From Sphingomonas glaciei (GTDB lineage Bacteria > Pseudomonadota > Alphaproteobacteria > Sphingomonadales > Sphingomonadaceae), in NCBI RefSeq assembly GCF_023380025.1, contig NZ_CP097253.1, positions 868,001 through 932,000 of the forward strand: DNA of 64,000 nt, read 5' to 3'. This document shows, piece by piece, positions 46,544 through 55,441 of this stretch. A program made the position numbers and the translations under genes. How positions within the stretch are numbered: position 1 is the first letter of the stretch; each line of letters begins with the position of its first letter. Below the pieces are notes generated by a model. It searched no databases and was not told the DNA's origin. It saw only the letters and a list, made by a program, of their open reading frames with translations.

Positions 46544-47131
46544 ATGTTCAACGATCTTTCCACGCCCCTCGCCTATCTCGCCAGCCGCCGTTCGGGACGG
46601 CCCCGCGACATGGTCGGCCCGGGCCCCGGCAGCGCCGAACTCGACTCCATCCTCGCGCTCGCCATGCGCACGCCGGACCATGGCAAGCTGTTCCCGTGGC
46701 GCTTCGTGGTGGTCGGTTCCGACCAGCGTGACGAGCTTGCCGCGCTGCTGTCCCGGGCGCTGGACCAGAACGACCCGGGTGCCGGCGCCGCCCACCGCCA
46801 GAAGGCGGACGAGTTCGCCCACAACGGCGAAGCCTTGGTGGTGCTGCTGTCCGCCCCGGTCATTCCGCACAAGATCCCGGTGTGGGAACAGGAATTGTCG
46901 GTCGGCGCGGCGGCGATGAACCTGCTTCATGCGATCCACGCCCATGGCTATGTCGGAAGCTGGCTGACCGGCTGGGCGACCTACGATCCTGTGGTCGAGG
47001 AGGCCTTCCGCCTTGCCGCGAGCGAGCGCATCGCCGGTTTCTTCTTCATCGGCTCGCCCGGCCGCCCGCTCGAGGAACGGCCCCGGCCCGATCCGCAGGC
47101 CGTCGTTCGCCGCTGGTCGCCGCCACTCTGA
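46544..47131 (+). CDS. Nitroreductase family protein (YdjA-like)
   Basis: A 195-residue flavoprotein of the small nitroreductase type. FMN-contact features are RRSGRPRDM at the N-terminus, RTPDHGKLFPWRFVVV, and GYVGSWLTGW in the middle, with FFFIGSP near the end. It would reduce nitro or quinone-like substrates with NAD(P)H. ATG 46544 is the only plausible start; a GC hairpin sits immediately upstream. It is followed 38 bases later by a GntR regulator and is divergent from the POT operon. Confidence 0.88.
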   Translation: MFNDLSTPLAYLASRRSGRPRDMVGPGPGSAELDSILALAMRTPDHGKLFPWRFVVVGSDQRDELAALLSRALDQNDPGAGAAHRQKADEFAHNGEALVVLLSAPVIPHKIPVWEQELSVGAAAMNLLHAIHAHGYVGSWLTGWATYDPVVEEAFRLAASERIAGFFFIGSPGRPLEERPRPDPQAVVRRWSPPL

Positions 47132-47169
47132 CGGTTGCAATTGCTTGCGCCGCACCGTATTACCACAGC

Positions 47170-47523
47170 ATGACGCTCCGCGCTCGCACCGATACCAAGC
47201 CTGTTTACGTCCGCCTTCGCGATATCATCGCCGAGGCGATCCTGTCCGGCCAGTTCAGCGATGGTGATCCGCTTCCTTCGGTCCGCGCGTTCGCGGCCGA
47301 ACAGGGCGCCAACCCTCTGACTGTCGCCAAGGCCTATCAGGGTTTCCAGGACGAGGGGTTGATCGTGGTTCGCCGCGGGGTCGGCATGTTCGTCGCGGCA
47401 GGAGCGCGCGAACGCCTTTCCACCAGCGAGCGCGACCAGTTTATCCGCAAGGAATGGCCCGCCGTACGCGCGCGGATGGAACAGCTTGGGATCGACCCGG
47501 CGGAGCTGCTCGAGCGCAGCTGA
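47170..47523 (+). CDS. GntR-family transcriptional regulator, YtrA-type
   Basis: A 117-residue protein containing the winged helix-turn-helix of GntR regulators: KPVYVRLRDIIAEAILSGQFSDGDPLPSVRAFAAEQGANPLTVAKAYQGF reads as the whole DNA-binding domain. Only about 40 residues follow, as in the short YtrA subgroup that lacks a ligand domain and often controls transporters. It follows the nitroreductase gene and converges with the acyl-CoA dehydrogenase gene. The target is unknown. Confidence 0.9.
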   Translation: MTLRARTDTKPVYVRLRDIIAEAILSGQFSDGDPLPSVRAFAAEQGANPLTVAKAYQGFQDEGLIVVRRGVGMFVAAGARERLSTSERDQFIRKEWPAVRARMEQLGIDPAELLERS

Positions 47524-47538
47524 CTCAAAGCCTCGTTG

Positions 47539-47595
47539 GTGCTGAGCGAAGTCGAAGCACGCCCGCGCCAGCGCCCTTCGACGTCGCTCAGGGCG
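47539..47595. repeat. REP-like double hairpin between convergent genes
   Basis: Two palindromic units face each other. GTGCT/AGCAC brackets 47539-47560, and CGCCCT/AGGGCG brackets 47572-47595. The inner arms CTGAGCGAAGTCGAAG (47542-47557) and CTTCGACGTCGCTCAG (47576-47591) are inverted copies with a single mismatch. The element fills the gap between the convergent GntR and acyl-CoA dehydrogenase genes, a typical place for REP-like repeats or bidirectional terminators. Confidence 0.75.
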
Positions 47596-47612
47596 AACGA
47601 TACCTCTTTGGT

Positions 47613-49298
47613 CTAAGCCAACGCTTCGGCCTCGACGCTGTACAGCAACTTCGCCCCGGCTTCGGCTCCAGCCGCCAGCCCCAGGGCTTCGGGCACCACC
47701 ACCGCCAGGAAATAGCCCGCCGCCGCTCGCTTGGTGCGCAGGAATGGCGTGTCGCCGCTCGCCGCACGCGCCTGCCGCTCGAGCAGCCAGCCGGCGGTCA
47801 GGACCGAACACATTGTAAGGAACGGATAGCTGCCCGCCAGCCGGTCGTCCTGCTCGGCCGCGCGCAGGGTGGTGGCAACCACTTCCACCGCGTCGGCCAG
47901 CGCGACCAGCGCCGGATCCTCGATCTCGGCCCGGATGTCAGCGATCAGCCCGTCGAACGCCAGCCCGCCATCGAGGCCGAGCTTGCGCCCGACCAGATCG
48001 GCGGCCTGGATCCCGTTGGTGCCCTCGTAGATCGGCGCGATCCGGGCGTCGCGCAGGTACTGCGCCGCGCCGGTTTCCTCGACGAAGCCCATCCCGCCGT
48101 GGACCTGGATGCCGATGCTGGCGACTTCGACGCCGATGTCGGTGCCCCATGCCTTGACCAGCGGCGTTAGCACGTCGCCGCGCATCGCCGCCGCCTTGTC
48201 GCCGCGGTGGCCGCGATCGATCTGGCCGAAGGCGTAATAGGCCAGCGCCCGCGCGCCGGTGGTCAGCGCCTTCATCCGAAGCAGCATGCGGCGGACATCG
48301 GGATGCTCGTGGATCGCCACGGCGTCACGGCTCGCCGCGCCGGCGCGCGCCGACTGCACCCGCCCGAGTGCATAGGCCACCGCGCGCTGGGTTGCCGCCT
48401 CGGCGATGCCGACGCCCTGCAGCCCGACGTTGAGCCTGGCATTGTTCATCATCGTGAACATCGCCCGCATGCCGCCATTTTCCGGCCCGATCAGCCAGCC
48501 GGTCGCGCCGCCGCCATCCCCGAACGCCATGGTGCAGGTCGGCGAGGCGTGGATGCCGAGCTTGTGCTCGATCGAGGCGCAGCGAAGGTCGTTGCGGCTT
48601 CCGTCCGGCAGCACCTTGGGCACCAGGAACAGCGAAATACCGCGGGTGCCGGCTGGCGCGTCGGGCGTGCGGGCGAGCACTAGGTGGATGATGTTGTCGG
48701 CGAGATCATGCTCGCCATAGGTGATGTAGATTTTGGACCCGGTGATCGCGTAGCTGCCGTCGCCGTTGGGCACCGCTTTGGTCCGCAGCGCGCCGACGTC
48801 GGAGCCCGCCTGCGGCTCGGTCAGGTTCATCGTCGCCGGCCATTCGCCCGACACGATCCTGGGCAGATAATCGCGCTTTTGGCTCTCCGAGCCATGCGCC
48901 CCGATCGCCTCGATCGCACCCATCGTCAGCATCGGACACAAGGCAAAGGCGAGGTTGGCGGCGTTCAGATCCTCCATCACCGCCGCGCCGAGGCTGAGGG
49001 GCAAGCCCTGCCCGCCCGCTTCCTCCGGCGCGCTAATCGTGCCCCAGCCGCCCTCGACGAACTGGCGATAAGCTTCGTGGAACCCCTTGGGCATGGCAAC
49101 GCCCTCGGGCGACCATTTGGCGCCCACGGTGTCTCCGATGCGGTTCAGCGGCTCGACCTCGCCCTCGGCATATTGCGCCGCGCCCTCCAGCAGCGCGTCG
49201 ACGATATCCGCGTCGTTGGTGAGCTCGTGAATGCCGACCACATGCTCCAGCACGAAACGCTGTTCTTCGACGGGGCAGCGAAGCGGCATATCAGTCAT
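47613..49298 (-). CDS. Acyl-CoA dehydrogenase (long form, FadE/DmdC-like)
   Basis: About 561 residues, longer than classical 380-residue enzymes, as in the family with an extra C-terminal domain. The flavin and substrate motifs TEPQAGSDVGALRTKA and KIYITYGEHD are present, the catalytic-base region lies around YEGTNGIQAADLVGRKLG, and the N-terminus has an additional 40-residue block. It oxidises acyl-CoA thioesters; the family includes 3-methylmercaptopropionyl-CoA dehydrogenases, so chain specificity is open. ATG 49289 has a better-spaced ribosome-binding site than ATG 49298. It is divergent from the tsaC-like gene. Confidence 0.92.
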   Translation of the reverse strand: MTDMPLRCPVEEQRFVLEHVVGIHELTNDADIVDALLEGAAQYAEGEVEPLNRIGDTVGAKWSPEGVAMPKGFHEAYRQFVEGGWGTISAPEEAGGQGLPLSLGAAVMEDLNAANLAFALCPMLTMGAIEAIGAHGSESQKRDYLPRIVSGEWPATMNLTEPQAGSDVGALRTKAVPNGDGSYAITGSKIYITYGEHDLADNIIHLVLARTPDAPAGTRGISLFLVPKVLPDGSRNDLRCASIEHKLGIHASPTCTMAFGDGGGATGWLIGPENGGMRAMFTMMNNARLNVGLQGVGIAEAATQRAVAYALGRVQSARAGAASRDAVAIHEHPDVRRMLLRMKALTTGARALAYYAFGQIDRGHRGDKAAAMRGDVLTPLVKAWGTDIGVEVASIGIQVHGGMGFVEETGAAQYLRDARIAPIYEGTNGIQAADLVGRKLGLDGGLAFDGLIADIRAEIEDPALVALADAVEVVATTLRAAEQDDRLAGSYPFLTMCSVLTAGWLLERQARAASGDTPFLRTKRAAAGYFLAVVVPEALGLAAGAEAGAKLLYSVEAEALA

Positions 49299-49338
49299 TC
49301 CCTTGTGAAGCCTTGGCCTTTGCCATAGCGGCGGCGGC

Positions 49339-50265
49339 ATGGCGGGCAAGAGCACCGAGATACGGCCATTCGGGCCCGAGGCCATCGCCGCCGCCGCCGC
49401 GCTGATCCGTGACGGACAGCCGGTCGCGGTGCCGACCGAGACGGTCTACGGTCTCGCCGCCGATGCCACGAACGCCCGCGCCGTCGCCCGCATCTACGAG
49501 GCCAAGGGCCGGCCGAGCTTCAACCCGTTGATCGTCCACATCCCCAATCTCGCTTCGGCGACACGCCTCGGCACATTCAGCTCCGAAGCCCGCGCCCTGG
49601 CAGAGCAGCATTGGCCGGGACCCCTTACCGTGGTCGTGCCGCTTGCACCTGACAGTCCCGTCGCAAGCCTGGTCACCGCCGGCTTGCCGACTATCGCGCT
49701 TCGAGTCCCCGCTCATCCGGCGATGCGCGCCTTGCTCGACGCTAGCGGCCGCCCGCTCGCGGCGCCGAGCGCCAATGCCAGCGGACGGATCAGTCCGACC
49801 CGCGCGGATCACGTCCTTGCCTCGCTTAGCGGGCGTATCGCGCTGGTGATCGATGGCGGTTCGTCCGCGCATGGCCTCGAAAGCACCATCGTCGCCTTCA
49901 CCGGCGGTCTGCCGCGGTTACTGCGCCCAGGGCCCGTCGAGGTCCCGCAAGCGCTCGCGCCCAGTTCGTCGCAGATTGAAGCCCCCGGCATGCTCGCCAG
50001 CCATTATGCGCCGGCCAAACCGCTCCGGCTGAACGCGACCGAACGAGCGTCGAATGAATGGCTGATCGGTTTCGGCAATATTGAGGGCGACGCCAGCCTC
50101 AGTCCATCAGGCGACCTCGGCGAAGCGGCCGCCCGGCTGTTCGACCTTCTGCATCAGGCCGACGCTGGCTCGCAGGCTGCCATCGCCGTTGCACCTGTCC
50201 CTGACATCGGCATTGGCCGGGCGATCAACGACCGCCTCGCCCGCGCCGCGGCGCCGCGTCCCTAG
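49339..50265 (+). CDS. L-threonylcarbamoyladenylate synthase (Sua5/TsaC, two-domain form)
   Basis: A 308-residue protein that makes threonylcarbamoyl-AMP for the t6A37 tRNA modification. The YrdC domain has PTETVYGLAADA and KGRPSFNPLIVHI near the start, and the anion-binding SANASGRISPT block. A Sua5-type C-terminal domain follows after PGMLASHYAP. The stop shares the palindrome CTAG with the stop of the convergent GGDEF-EAL gene. Confidence 0.95.
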   Translation: MAGKSTEIRPFGPEAIAAAAALIRDGQPVAVPTETVYGLAADATNARAVARIYEAKGRPSFNPLIVHIPNLASATRLGTFSSEARALAEQHWPGPLTVVVPLAPDSPVASLVTAGLPTIALRVPAHPAMRALLDASGRPLAAPSANASGRISPTRADHVLASLSGRIALVIDGGSSAHGLESTIVAFTGGLPRLLRPGPVEVPQALAPSSSQIEAPGMLASHYAPAKPLRLNATERASNEWLIGFGNIEGDASLSPSGDLGEAAARLFDLLHQADAGSQAAIAVAPVPDIGIGRAINDRLARAAAPRP

Positions 50266-51989
50266 GCGGCCCGGCGGTTCGACCGCAGCCGGCTGCGCCA
50301 GAACGGCAGCGCTTCGTCTTCGCCCACCGGCCGCGCAAAGAAGAACCCCTGCCCCGATACGCAACCGAGCGCCGCCAGCGTCGTCGCCAGCTCGCGGCTC
50401 TCCACGCCCTCGGCAGTGGTCGACATACCCAGCGCCTCGGCGAGGCTCAGAACCGCGCGGACGATCGCGACGCTGTCGGGATCAATCATCATGCCGCTGA
50501 CGAAGCTGCGATCGATTTTGAGCACGTCGATCGGCAGTCGCTGGAGGTAGGCAAGGCTCGAGTATCCCGTGCCGAAATCGTCCATTGCGACCCGTGCATC
50601 CAGCGCCTTCAGCGCGTCGAACACGCGGGTCGCGCGGCGCGGGTCTTGCACGATGGCGCTTTCGGTCAACTCCAAGGTCAGCCGGTCGCCGGTCAGGCCG
50701 CTGTTGCGAAGCGCGCCGCCAACCATCGCGGTGATGTCGTCGCGCGCGACCTGGATGGCGGACAGGTTGACCGCGACGCTGACCGGCAGGACCTGCCCCG
50801 CTTCGGCGTCCCACCCGGCAAGGGTCGAGGTCGCCTTGTCCATCGCCCACCGGCCGAGATGAAGGATCAGCCCGCTTTCTTCCGCCACGGGAATGAATTC
50901 GGTCGGGCTGATCTCCCCGCGGTCGGGATGGTGCCAGCGGGCCAGCGCCTCGAAGCCCGACACTTCGCCGGTCTTGAGGTTGATCAGCGGCTGGTACGAC
51001 ATGCTCAGCTGGTCGTTTTCCAGCGCCCGGCGAAGTTCGGTCTCGATCGAGAAGCGGCGCCGTGCAAGGCTCGCTTCCTTGGGCTCATAGACTTCGGGCC
51101 GGCCGCTGGCCTTGGCCTGCTTGACCGCGAATTGCGCGCTCCGGAACAGCTCCTCGGCGTCCTGATCGGGGCCCATCAGGGCGAGACCGATCGCGCAGTC
51201 GACCTTGATTTCCAATTCGCTCAGCCGGAACGGCGCATGCATCGCGTCCAGGATTCGGGTCGCGGCCTTGAGCGCGTCGCCGGTCCCGCGTCGAAGCGCG
51301 ACCACGATGCCGAACTCGTTGCCCCCGGTGCGGGCAAGACTGTCCCCCGCCCGCAGGGCAGAGATCAGGCGCCGTGCGAAGGTGATCAGAAGTTCGTCGC
51401 CGGCCAGGCTGCCCATGCTTTCGTTGATTCGGCTGAAGCGCAGCATGTCGACCACCAGCACAGCATGGCCCACGCCCTCACCGCCCGCGCCGCGCCCGGC
51501 CGCCTCGACCACCTCGGTAAAGGCCAGGCGATTGGGCAGGCCGGTCAGGCTGTCCCGCAGCATTTCGGCGCGCAGGGTTCGCTCGGCCTGCACTTCGGCG
51601 GTGCGGTCGACCACCGACAATAGCGCCCGCCGGATCTCGCCCGCACTCGGTAGCGGCGCCAGCTTCAGAGAATAAAATCGTGCCGCAACACCCGATCCGT
51701 CGCGCATTTCGAGGTCGGATGTCGCTTTTTCGCCGCCCGCGAACCACGCCGCGAGATAGCTCGAAACGAGGCCATCGCCCCCCAGGCATTGCTCGCTCAG
51801 CCCGTCGAGCGACCCCGCGGTGGAGATGGCGACCGCTTCCTCGAACCGGCCATTATGAGCGGAAATCCGCAATTCTCCGCCGTCGCATTCGATGATTGCG
51901 GCCGGGATCGGCAAGGCGTCGAGAAGCAGTCCGCCATCTGCCCACAGGGCAGGTGTTCGCTGAAGCGCGCTGCGGGGGGAGGCCGGCAT
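50262..51989 (-). CDS. PAS-GGDEF(degenerate)-EAL protein
   Basis: A 575-residue soluble protein. A PAS-like segment covers about 20-140, then a GGDEF domain whose motif reads GGNEF (about residue 222-226), so cyclase activity is doubtful. The EAL domain has FEALARWHHP near residue 346 and an intact DDFGTGYSSLAYL, so phosphodiesterase activity is likely, possibly with GTP-sensing by the degenerate domain. It is the third cyclic-di-GMP gene in the window. It is divergent from the exported methyltransferase gene. Confidence 0.9.
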   Translation of the reverse strand: MPASPRSALQRTPALWADGGLLLDALPIPAAIIECDGGELRISAHNGRFEEAVAISTAGSLDGLSEQCLGGDGLVSSYLAAWFAGGEKATSDLEMRDGSGVAARFYSLKLAPLPSAGEIRRALLSVVDRTAEVQAERTLRAEMLRDSLTGLPNRLAFTEVVEAAGRGAGGEGVGHAVLVVDMLRFSRINESMGSLAGDELLITFARRLISALRAGDSLARTGGNEFGIVVALRRGTGDALKAATRILDAMHAPFRLSELEIKVDCAIGLALMGPDQDAEELFRSAQFAVKQAKASGRPEVYEPKEASLARRRFSIETELRRALENDQLSMSYQPLINLKTGEVSGFEALARWHHPDRGEISPTEFIPVAEESGLILHLGRWAMDKATSTLAGWDAEAGQVLPVSVAVNLSAIQVARDDITAMVGGALRNSGLTGDRLTLELTESAIVQDPRRATRVFDALKALDARVAMDDFGTGYSSLAYLQRLPIDVLKIDRSFVSGMMIDPDSVAIVRAVLSLAEALGMSTTAEGVESRELATTLAALGCVSGQGFFFARPVGEDEALPFWRSRLRSNRRAA

Positions 51990-52033
51990 GGCCCAAGCCT
52001 ATGGCAGCAAAGGCGTTAAACATCTGTTTCCCC

Positions 52034-52054
52034 GCCCGTCCCTGACGGGCTTTT
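52034..52054 (+). terminator. Terminator-like hairpin upstream of the methyltransferase gene
   Basis: GCCCGT/ACGGGC with a CCCTG loop is followed directly by TTTT on the plus strand. It lies in the 140-base divergent gap between the GGDEF-EAL gene and the methyltransferase gene, so it could attenuate the latter or end an antisense transcript. The T tract is short. Confidence 0.4.
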
Positions 52055-52129
52055 GGCCGGGACGCTTGCGGCGGCACTCCAAGGCGGCAAGAAGGGCGCC
52101 AGCCCTATTCATTCCGGAGACCCGAAGTC

Positions 52130-52954
52130 ATGCTCAAACCCCTCCTGCTCGCGGCCGGCGTCGCCCTGGTCGCCAGTGCAGCGACCGCCATGCAGAGCCG
52201 TGCCCCGGCCCTTCCCGCCGCCGAGAAGCGCGCGCTCGCCGCCGCTGTCGCCAACCCTGCGCGGAGCGAGGCCAACCGTGCCCGTGACCGATACCGCAAT
52301 CCCGCCGCGACACTCGCCTTCTTCGGCGTGCGCCCGCGGCAGACCGTGGTCGAGCTGTTCCCCGGCGGCGGCTGGTACAGCGAGATTTTGGCGCCGTACG
52401 TCCTGAACGGCGGCGGCACCTACTATGTCGCCGCGCCGAACGACCGCGGCCTCGGCGGGTTCAAACGCCTGGTCGAAAAGGACGCAGCCACCTACGGCCG
52501 CGCCCGCCAAGTCATCTTCCCGGTGCGCGAAGCGGGCCAGACCGGCGTGCCGGCCGGCAGCGCCGACGTCGTGCTGACGTTCCGCAACGTCCACAATTGG
52601 GCGATGGGCGACCAGCCCTACGCCGACCTCGCCTTCAAGCAGATTTACGCCATGCTGAAGCCGGGCGGCGTGCTCGGGATCGAGGACCATCGCCTGCCCG
52701 AAGCTGCCAGCAGCGAGCGCGAGAAGAATAGCGGCTACCTCAAGGTCTCGACCGTCCGCCGCCTCGCCGAGCAGGCCGGCTTCCGCTATGCCGGGTCAAG
52801 CGAGATCAACGCCAATCGCAAGGACACCGCCAACTGGCCCGACGGCGTGTGGACCCTGCCCCCGACCCTTGCCCTCAAGGACAAGGATCGCGCCAAATAT
52901 CTTGCTATCGGCGAAAGCGACCGGATGACCCTGCGCTTCGTCAAGCCGCGCTGA
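52130..52954 (+). CDS. Exported class I SAM-dependent methyltransferase-like protein
   Basis: A 274-residue protein with a clear signal peptide (MLKPLLLAAGVALVASAATA, cleavage near residue 20). The mature part is a Rossmann methyltransferase: VVELFPGGGWYSEILAPYV is motif I, and TFRNVHNWAMGDQP is the region after strand 4. It resembles the predicted methyltransferase family COG4798. Export of a SAM-using fold is unexpected because SAM is cytoplasmic; it may bind another ligand. GGAG lies upstream of ATG 52130. Confidence 0.85.
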   Translation: MLKPLLLAAGVALVASAATAMQSRAPALPAAEKRALAAAVANPARSEANRARDRYRNPAATLAFFGVRPRQTVVELFPGGGWYSEILAPYVLNGGGTYYVAAPNDRGLGGFKRLVEKDAATYGRARQVIFPVREAGQTGVPAGSADVVLTFRNVHNWAMGDQPYADLAFKQIYAMLKPGGVLGIEDHRLPEAASSEREKNSGYLKVSTVRRLAEQAGFRYAGSSEINANRKDTANWPDGVWTLPPTLALKDKDRAKYLAIGESDRMTLRFVKPR

Positions 52955-52963
52955 GGCCGGCTG

Positions 52964-54652
52964 CTACTTGACCTCGGTGACCCTTTTGCCGGCCGGGACC
53001 CTGGGATTGGTCCGAAGCCAGCTTTCGAGGGCATCGAGGTCGAGCCCGCCGTCCCTGGCGTCCTTGCCTTCGGCCAGCACCGTATAACCATCACCGCCGC
53101 TGGCGAGGAAGTTGTTGACGCTCACGCGGTAGCTGGCCGCAGGGTCGATCGGGCGCCCATTCAACGCCATCGACAACACCCGGCTGCCCGCCGGACGACG
53201 CCGGTCGAAGCGATAGGTGAACCCCTCCGAGGGGATCAGCAAAGAGGACACCTGCACCTTGCCGTTCACGTCGCGGAACCCCTGCTCGATCAGCGCCTTC
53301 AACTGCGCCCCGGTCAGCGTCTTCACGACCAGGCTGTTGCCGAAAGGCTGGGTGGCGAAGATCTGGCCGAAGGTGACGCTTCCGTCCGCCTTCGGCACCA
53401 GGTCGGTGCGTACCCCGCCCGAGTTGATGAAGGCAATCTGCGCCCCGCCCCGCTCCGCTGACCTGTTGGCGGCCAATTGGGCATCGGCGATTAGCTCCCC
53501 AGCCGGGCTGTCGCCATCGTCGGCGTCCTTGAGCGCCGGGCCCGGTAGCTTGCCCACCACCCGCTCGGCCGCCGGCCGCGCCGCCGCGACATAGCGGTCG
53601 ACCAACGCCTGCACTTCGGGATCGCGCTCAGCCAGCACCGGCAGGTTCTGGGCCTTGGCGCTGACCAACCGCCGCGTCGCCGGATCGAACGCCAGCCGGA
53701 TGTCGGTCACCAGATAGCCGTTCTTGCCCGCGCTGGTCAGCAGCCGGGGCGCCCCGCCCGCATCGACCTCGCAAGCATAGGCATGGTGGGTGTGCCCGCT
53801 CACCACCACCCGTATCGCGGGGTCGAGCTTGCCGAGGATCGGCACGATATCTCCCGACAGCCCGTCGCAGCCAAGCGCGTCGTAAACCGGTGGGACATAG
53901 CCGCCCTGGTGGATCAGCAGCACGATCAGGTCCGCGCCCTCGGCCTTGAGCCTCGGCACCAGCGCGTTGGCGGTGGCGGCCTCGTCGGCGAAGGTCAGGC
54001 CCGCGACTCCGGCCGGTGTGACCAACGTCGCTGTCTCCTGCAGCGGCATGCCGATGAAGCCGACCTTGACCGGCCCCATCTGGCGGATGGCCGTTCCGGG
54101 AAAAAGCGTATTGCCCCCCTCCGTGATGACGTTGGCGGCGAGATAGCGGAAGCTGGCGCCCGCATGCGGCTCCACCGCGCAGGGCGCGCGCGTCGTCAGC
54201 TTGGAACAGCCGCCGTCCTGGATCCGCTTTAGTTCTGCCGCGCCCTTGTCGAATTCGTGATTGCCGACCGCGGCATAGTCGAGCCCGGCCAGGCCCAACG
54301 CCTTGATCGTCGGTTCGTCGAGGAAATAGGCCGACACCAAGGGCGTCGCGCCGATGAGGTCGCCCGCGGCCACCGTCACGCTGGTCTGCCCGGTGCGAAG
54401 CCGTTTCAGCGTCGCCGACAGCTGCGCCGCGCCGCCAGCGCGATATCTGGTGGTAGTCCCGTCCGGACTTTTCAGCGGCACCGGGTCGCGCGGCGCCTCG
54501 AGATTGCCGTGGAAGTCGTTCAGCCCGAGGATCTGGATCTCGACCGGCCCTGCCGCAGCGGCGGGCGCGACCGGCCGCTCGATCGTCGCGCAGGCACCTA
54601 GGCCGGCGCTAGACGCGAGCAGCAAAAGGCGTGAAATTCGTCCGTTCATCAA
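52964..54652 (-). CDS. Bifunctional metallophosphatase/5'-nucleotidase lipoprotein (UshA-like)
   Basis: A 562-residue protein with a lipoprotein signal (lipobox LGAC, Cys about 21). The N-terminal calcineurin-like domain has GLNDFHGN, AVGNHEFDKG and VVSGHTHHAYAC for the two-metal site. The C-terminal 5'-nucleotidase domain contains AFINSGGVRTDL and NNFLASGGDGYTV. It dephosphorylates nucleotides in the periplasm. Its start overlaps the end of the queuosine-precursor transporter by about 44 bases, an unusually long overlap, suggesting coupling. Confidence 0.93.
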   Translation of the reverse strand: MMNGRISRLLLLASSAGLGACATIERPVAPAAAAGPVEIQILGLNDFHGNLEAPRDPVPLKSPDGTTTRYRAGGAAQLSATLKRLRTGQTSVTVAAGDLIGATPLVSAYFLDEPTIKALGLAGLDYAAVGNHEFDKGAAELKRIQDGGCSKLTTRAPCAVEPHAGASFRYLAANVITEGGNTLFPGTAIRQMGPVKVGFIGMPLQETATLVTPAGVAGLTFADEAATANALVPRLKAEGADLIVLLIHQGGYVPPVYDALGCDGLSGDIVPILGKLDPAIRVVVSGHTHHAYACEVDAGGAPRLLTSAGKNGYLVTDIRLAFDPATRRLVSAKAQNLPVLAERDPEVQALVDRYVAAARPAAERVVGKLPGPALKDADDGDSPAGELIADAQLAANRSAERGGAQIAFINSGGVRTDLVPKADGSVTFGQIFATQPFGNSLVVKTLTGAQLKALIEQGFRDVNGKVQVSSLLIPSEGFTYRFDRRRPAGSRVLSMALNGRPIDPAASYRVSVNNFLASGGDGYTVLAEGKDARDGGLDLDALESWLRTNPRVPAGKRVTEVK

Positions 54653-55343
54653 ATACGTCCAGTCCTTCGCGGCGCTTCAACGCCCCTACCACCATGTACG
54701 TGACAGGCGTGAGAATCGCCTCCCACGCCACCTTCAGCGCCCATTGCGTCAGAAGCACCTTGATCACCAGATCATTGGTCCATCCCGTCGCGCCCCAGAA
54801 GGCGAGCGGATAGAAGATAAGGCTGTCCACACCTTGACCGGCGATCGTGCTGCCGATCGTCCGCATCCACAGGTGCCGCCCGCCAGACCATATCTTCATC
54901 CGCGCCAGGACGGCCGCATTGACGAATTCGCCAGCCCAGAAGGCGACGATCGAGGCCATGACGATCCGCGGCACCTGGCCGAACACCTGCTCGTAAGCCT
55001 CCTGCCCCGTCCAGCCGGCGGCCGGCGGAAGCGCCACCACGACCCAACTCATGAAGGCCATGAACAGCAGGGCCGCGGTGCCGACCCAGATGCAGCGCCG
55101 CGCGCGGGCATAGCCATAGACCTCGGTCAGCACGTCGCCGATGACGTAGGCGACCGGAAAGAACAGGATGCCAGCCCCGAACGGCCACAGGCCCACCACC
55201 GGCAGGGTAATCTCGCTGACCTTGCCCGCGCCAAGGATGTTGGACAGCAGCAGGATCACGACAAAGGCGGCCATGACGAAGTCGAAATAACGCAAGGATC
55301 GTCCCTGCAGCGCGGACGCCTCGACCTTCTGCACCTGATCCAT
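54609..55343 (-). CDS. Queuosine-precursor transporter (VUT/YhhQ family)
   Basis: A 244-residue protein with six or so membrane segments and the family blocks LLLSNILGAGKV, YVIGDVLTEVYGYARARR, and MRTIGSTIAGQGVDSLIFYPLAF. YhhQ-type proteins import preQ0 or preQ1 for queuosine in tRNA. ATG 55343 follows GAGGGG. It precedes and overlaps the 5'-nucleotidase gene and is divergent from cytidine deaminase. Confidence 0.92.
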   Translation of the reverse strand: MDQVQKVEASALQGRSLRYFDFVMAAFVVILLLSNILGAGKVSEITLPVVGLWPFGAGILFFPVAYVIGDVLTEVYGYARARRCIWVGTAALLFMAFMSWVVVALPPAAGWTGQEAYEQVFGQVPRIVMASIVAFWAGEFVNAAVLARMKIWSGGRHLWMRTIGSTIAGQGVDSLIFYPLAFWGATGWTNDLVIKVLLTQWALKVAWEAILTPVTYMVVGALKRREGLDVFDERTNFTPFAARV

Positions 55344-55441
55344 CACCGGCCCCTCTACCTTTCCCGGACCGAGGAAGAACAAGGCGGGGCGCGGGTCAAG
55401 ATCGGGGTGACGAAGGGCGAGGTTAAGACTAGGCAGCGGCC

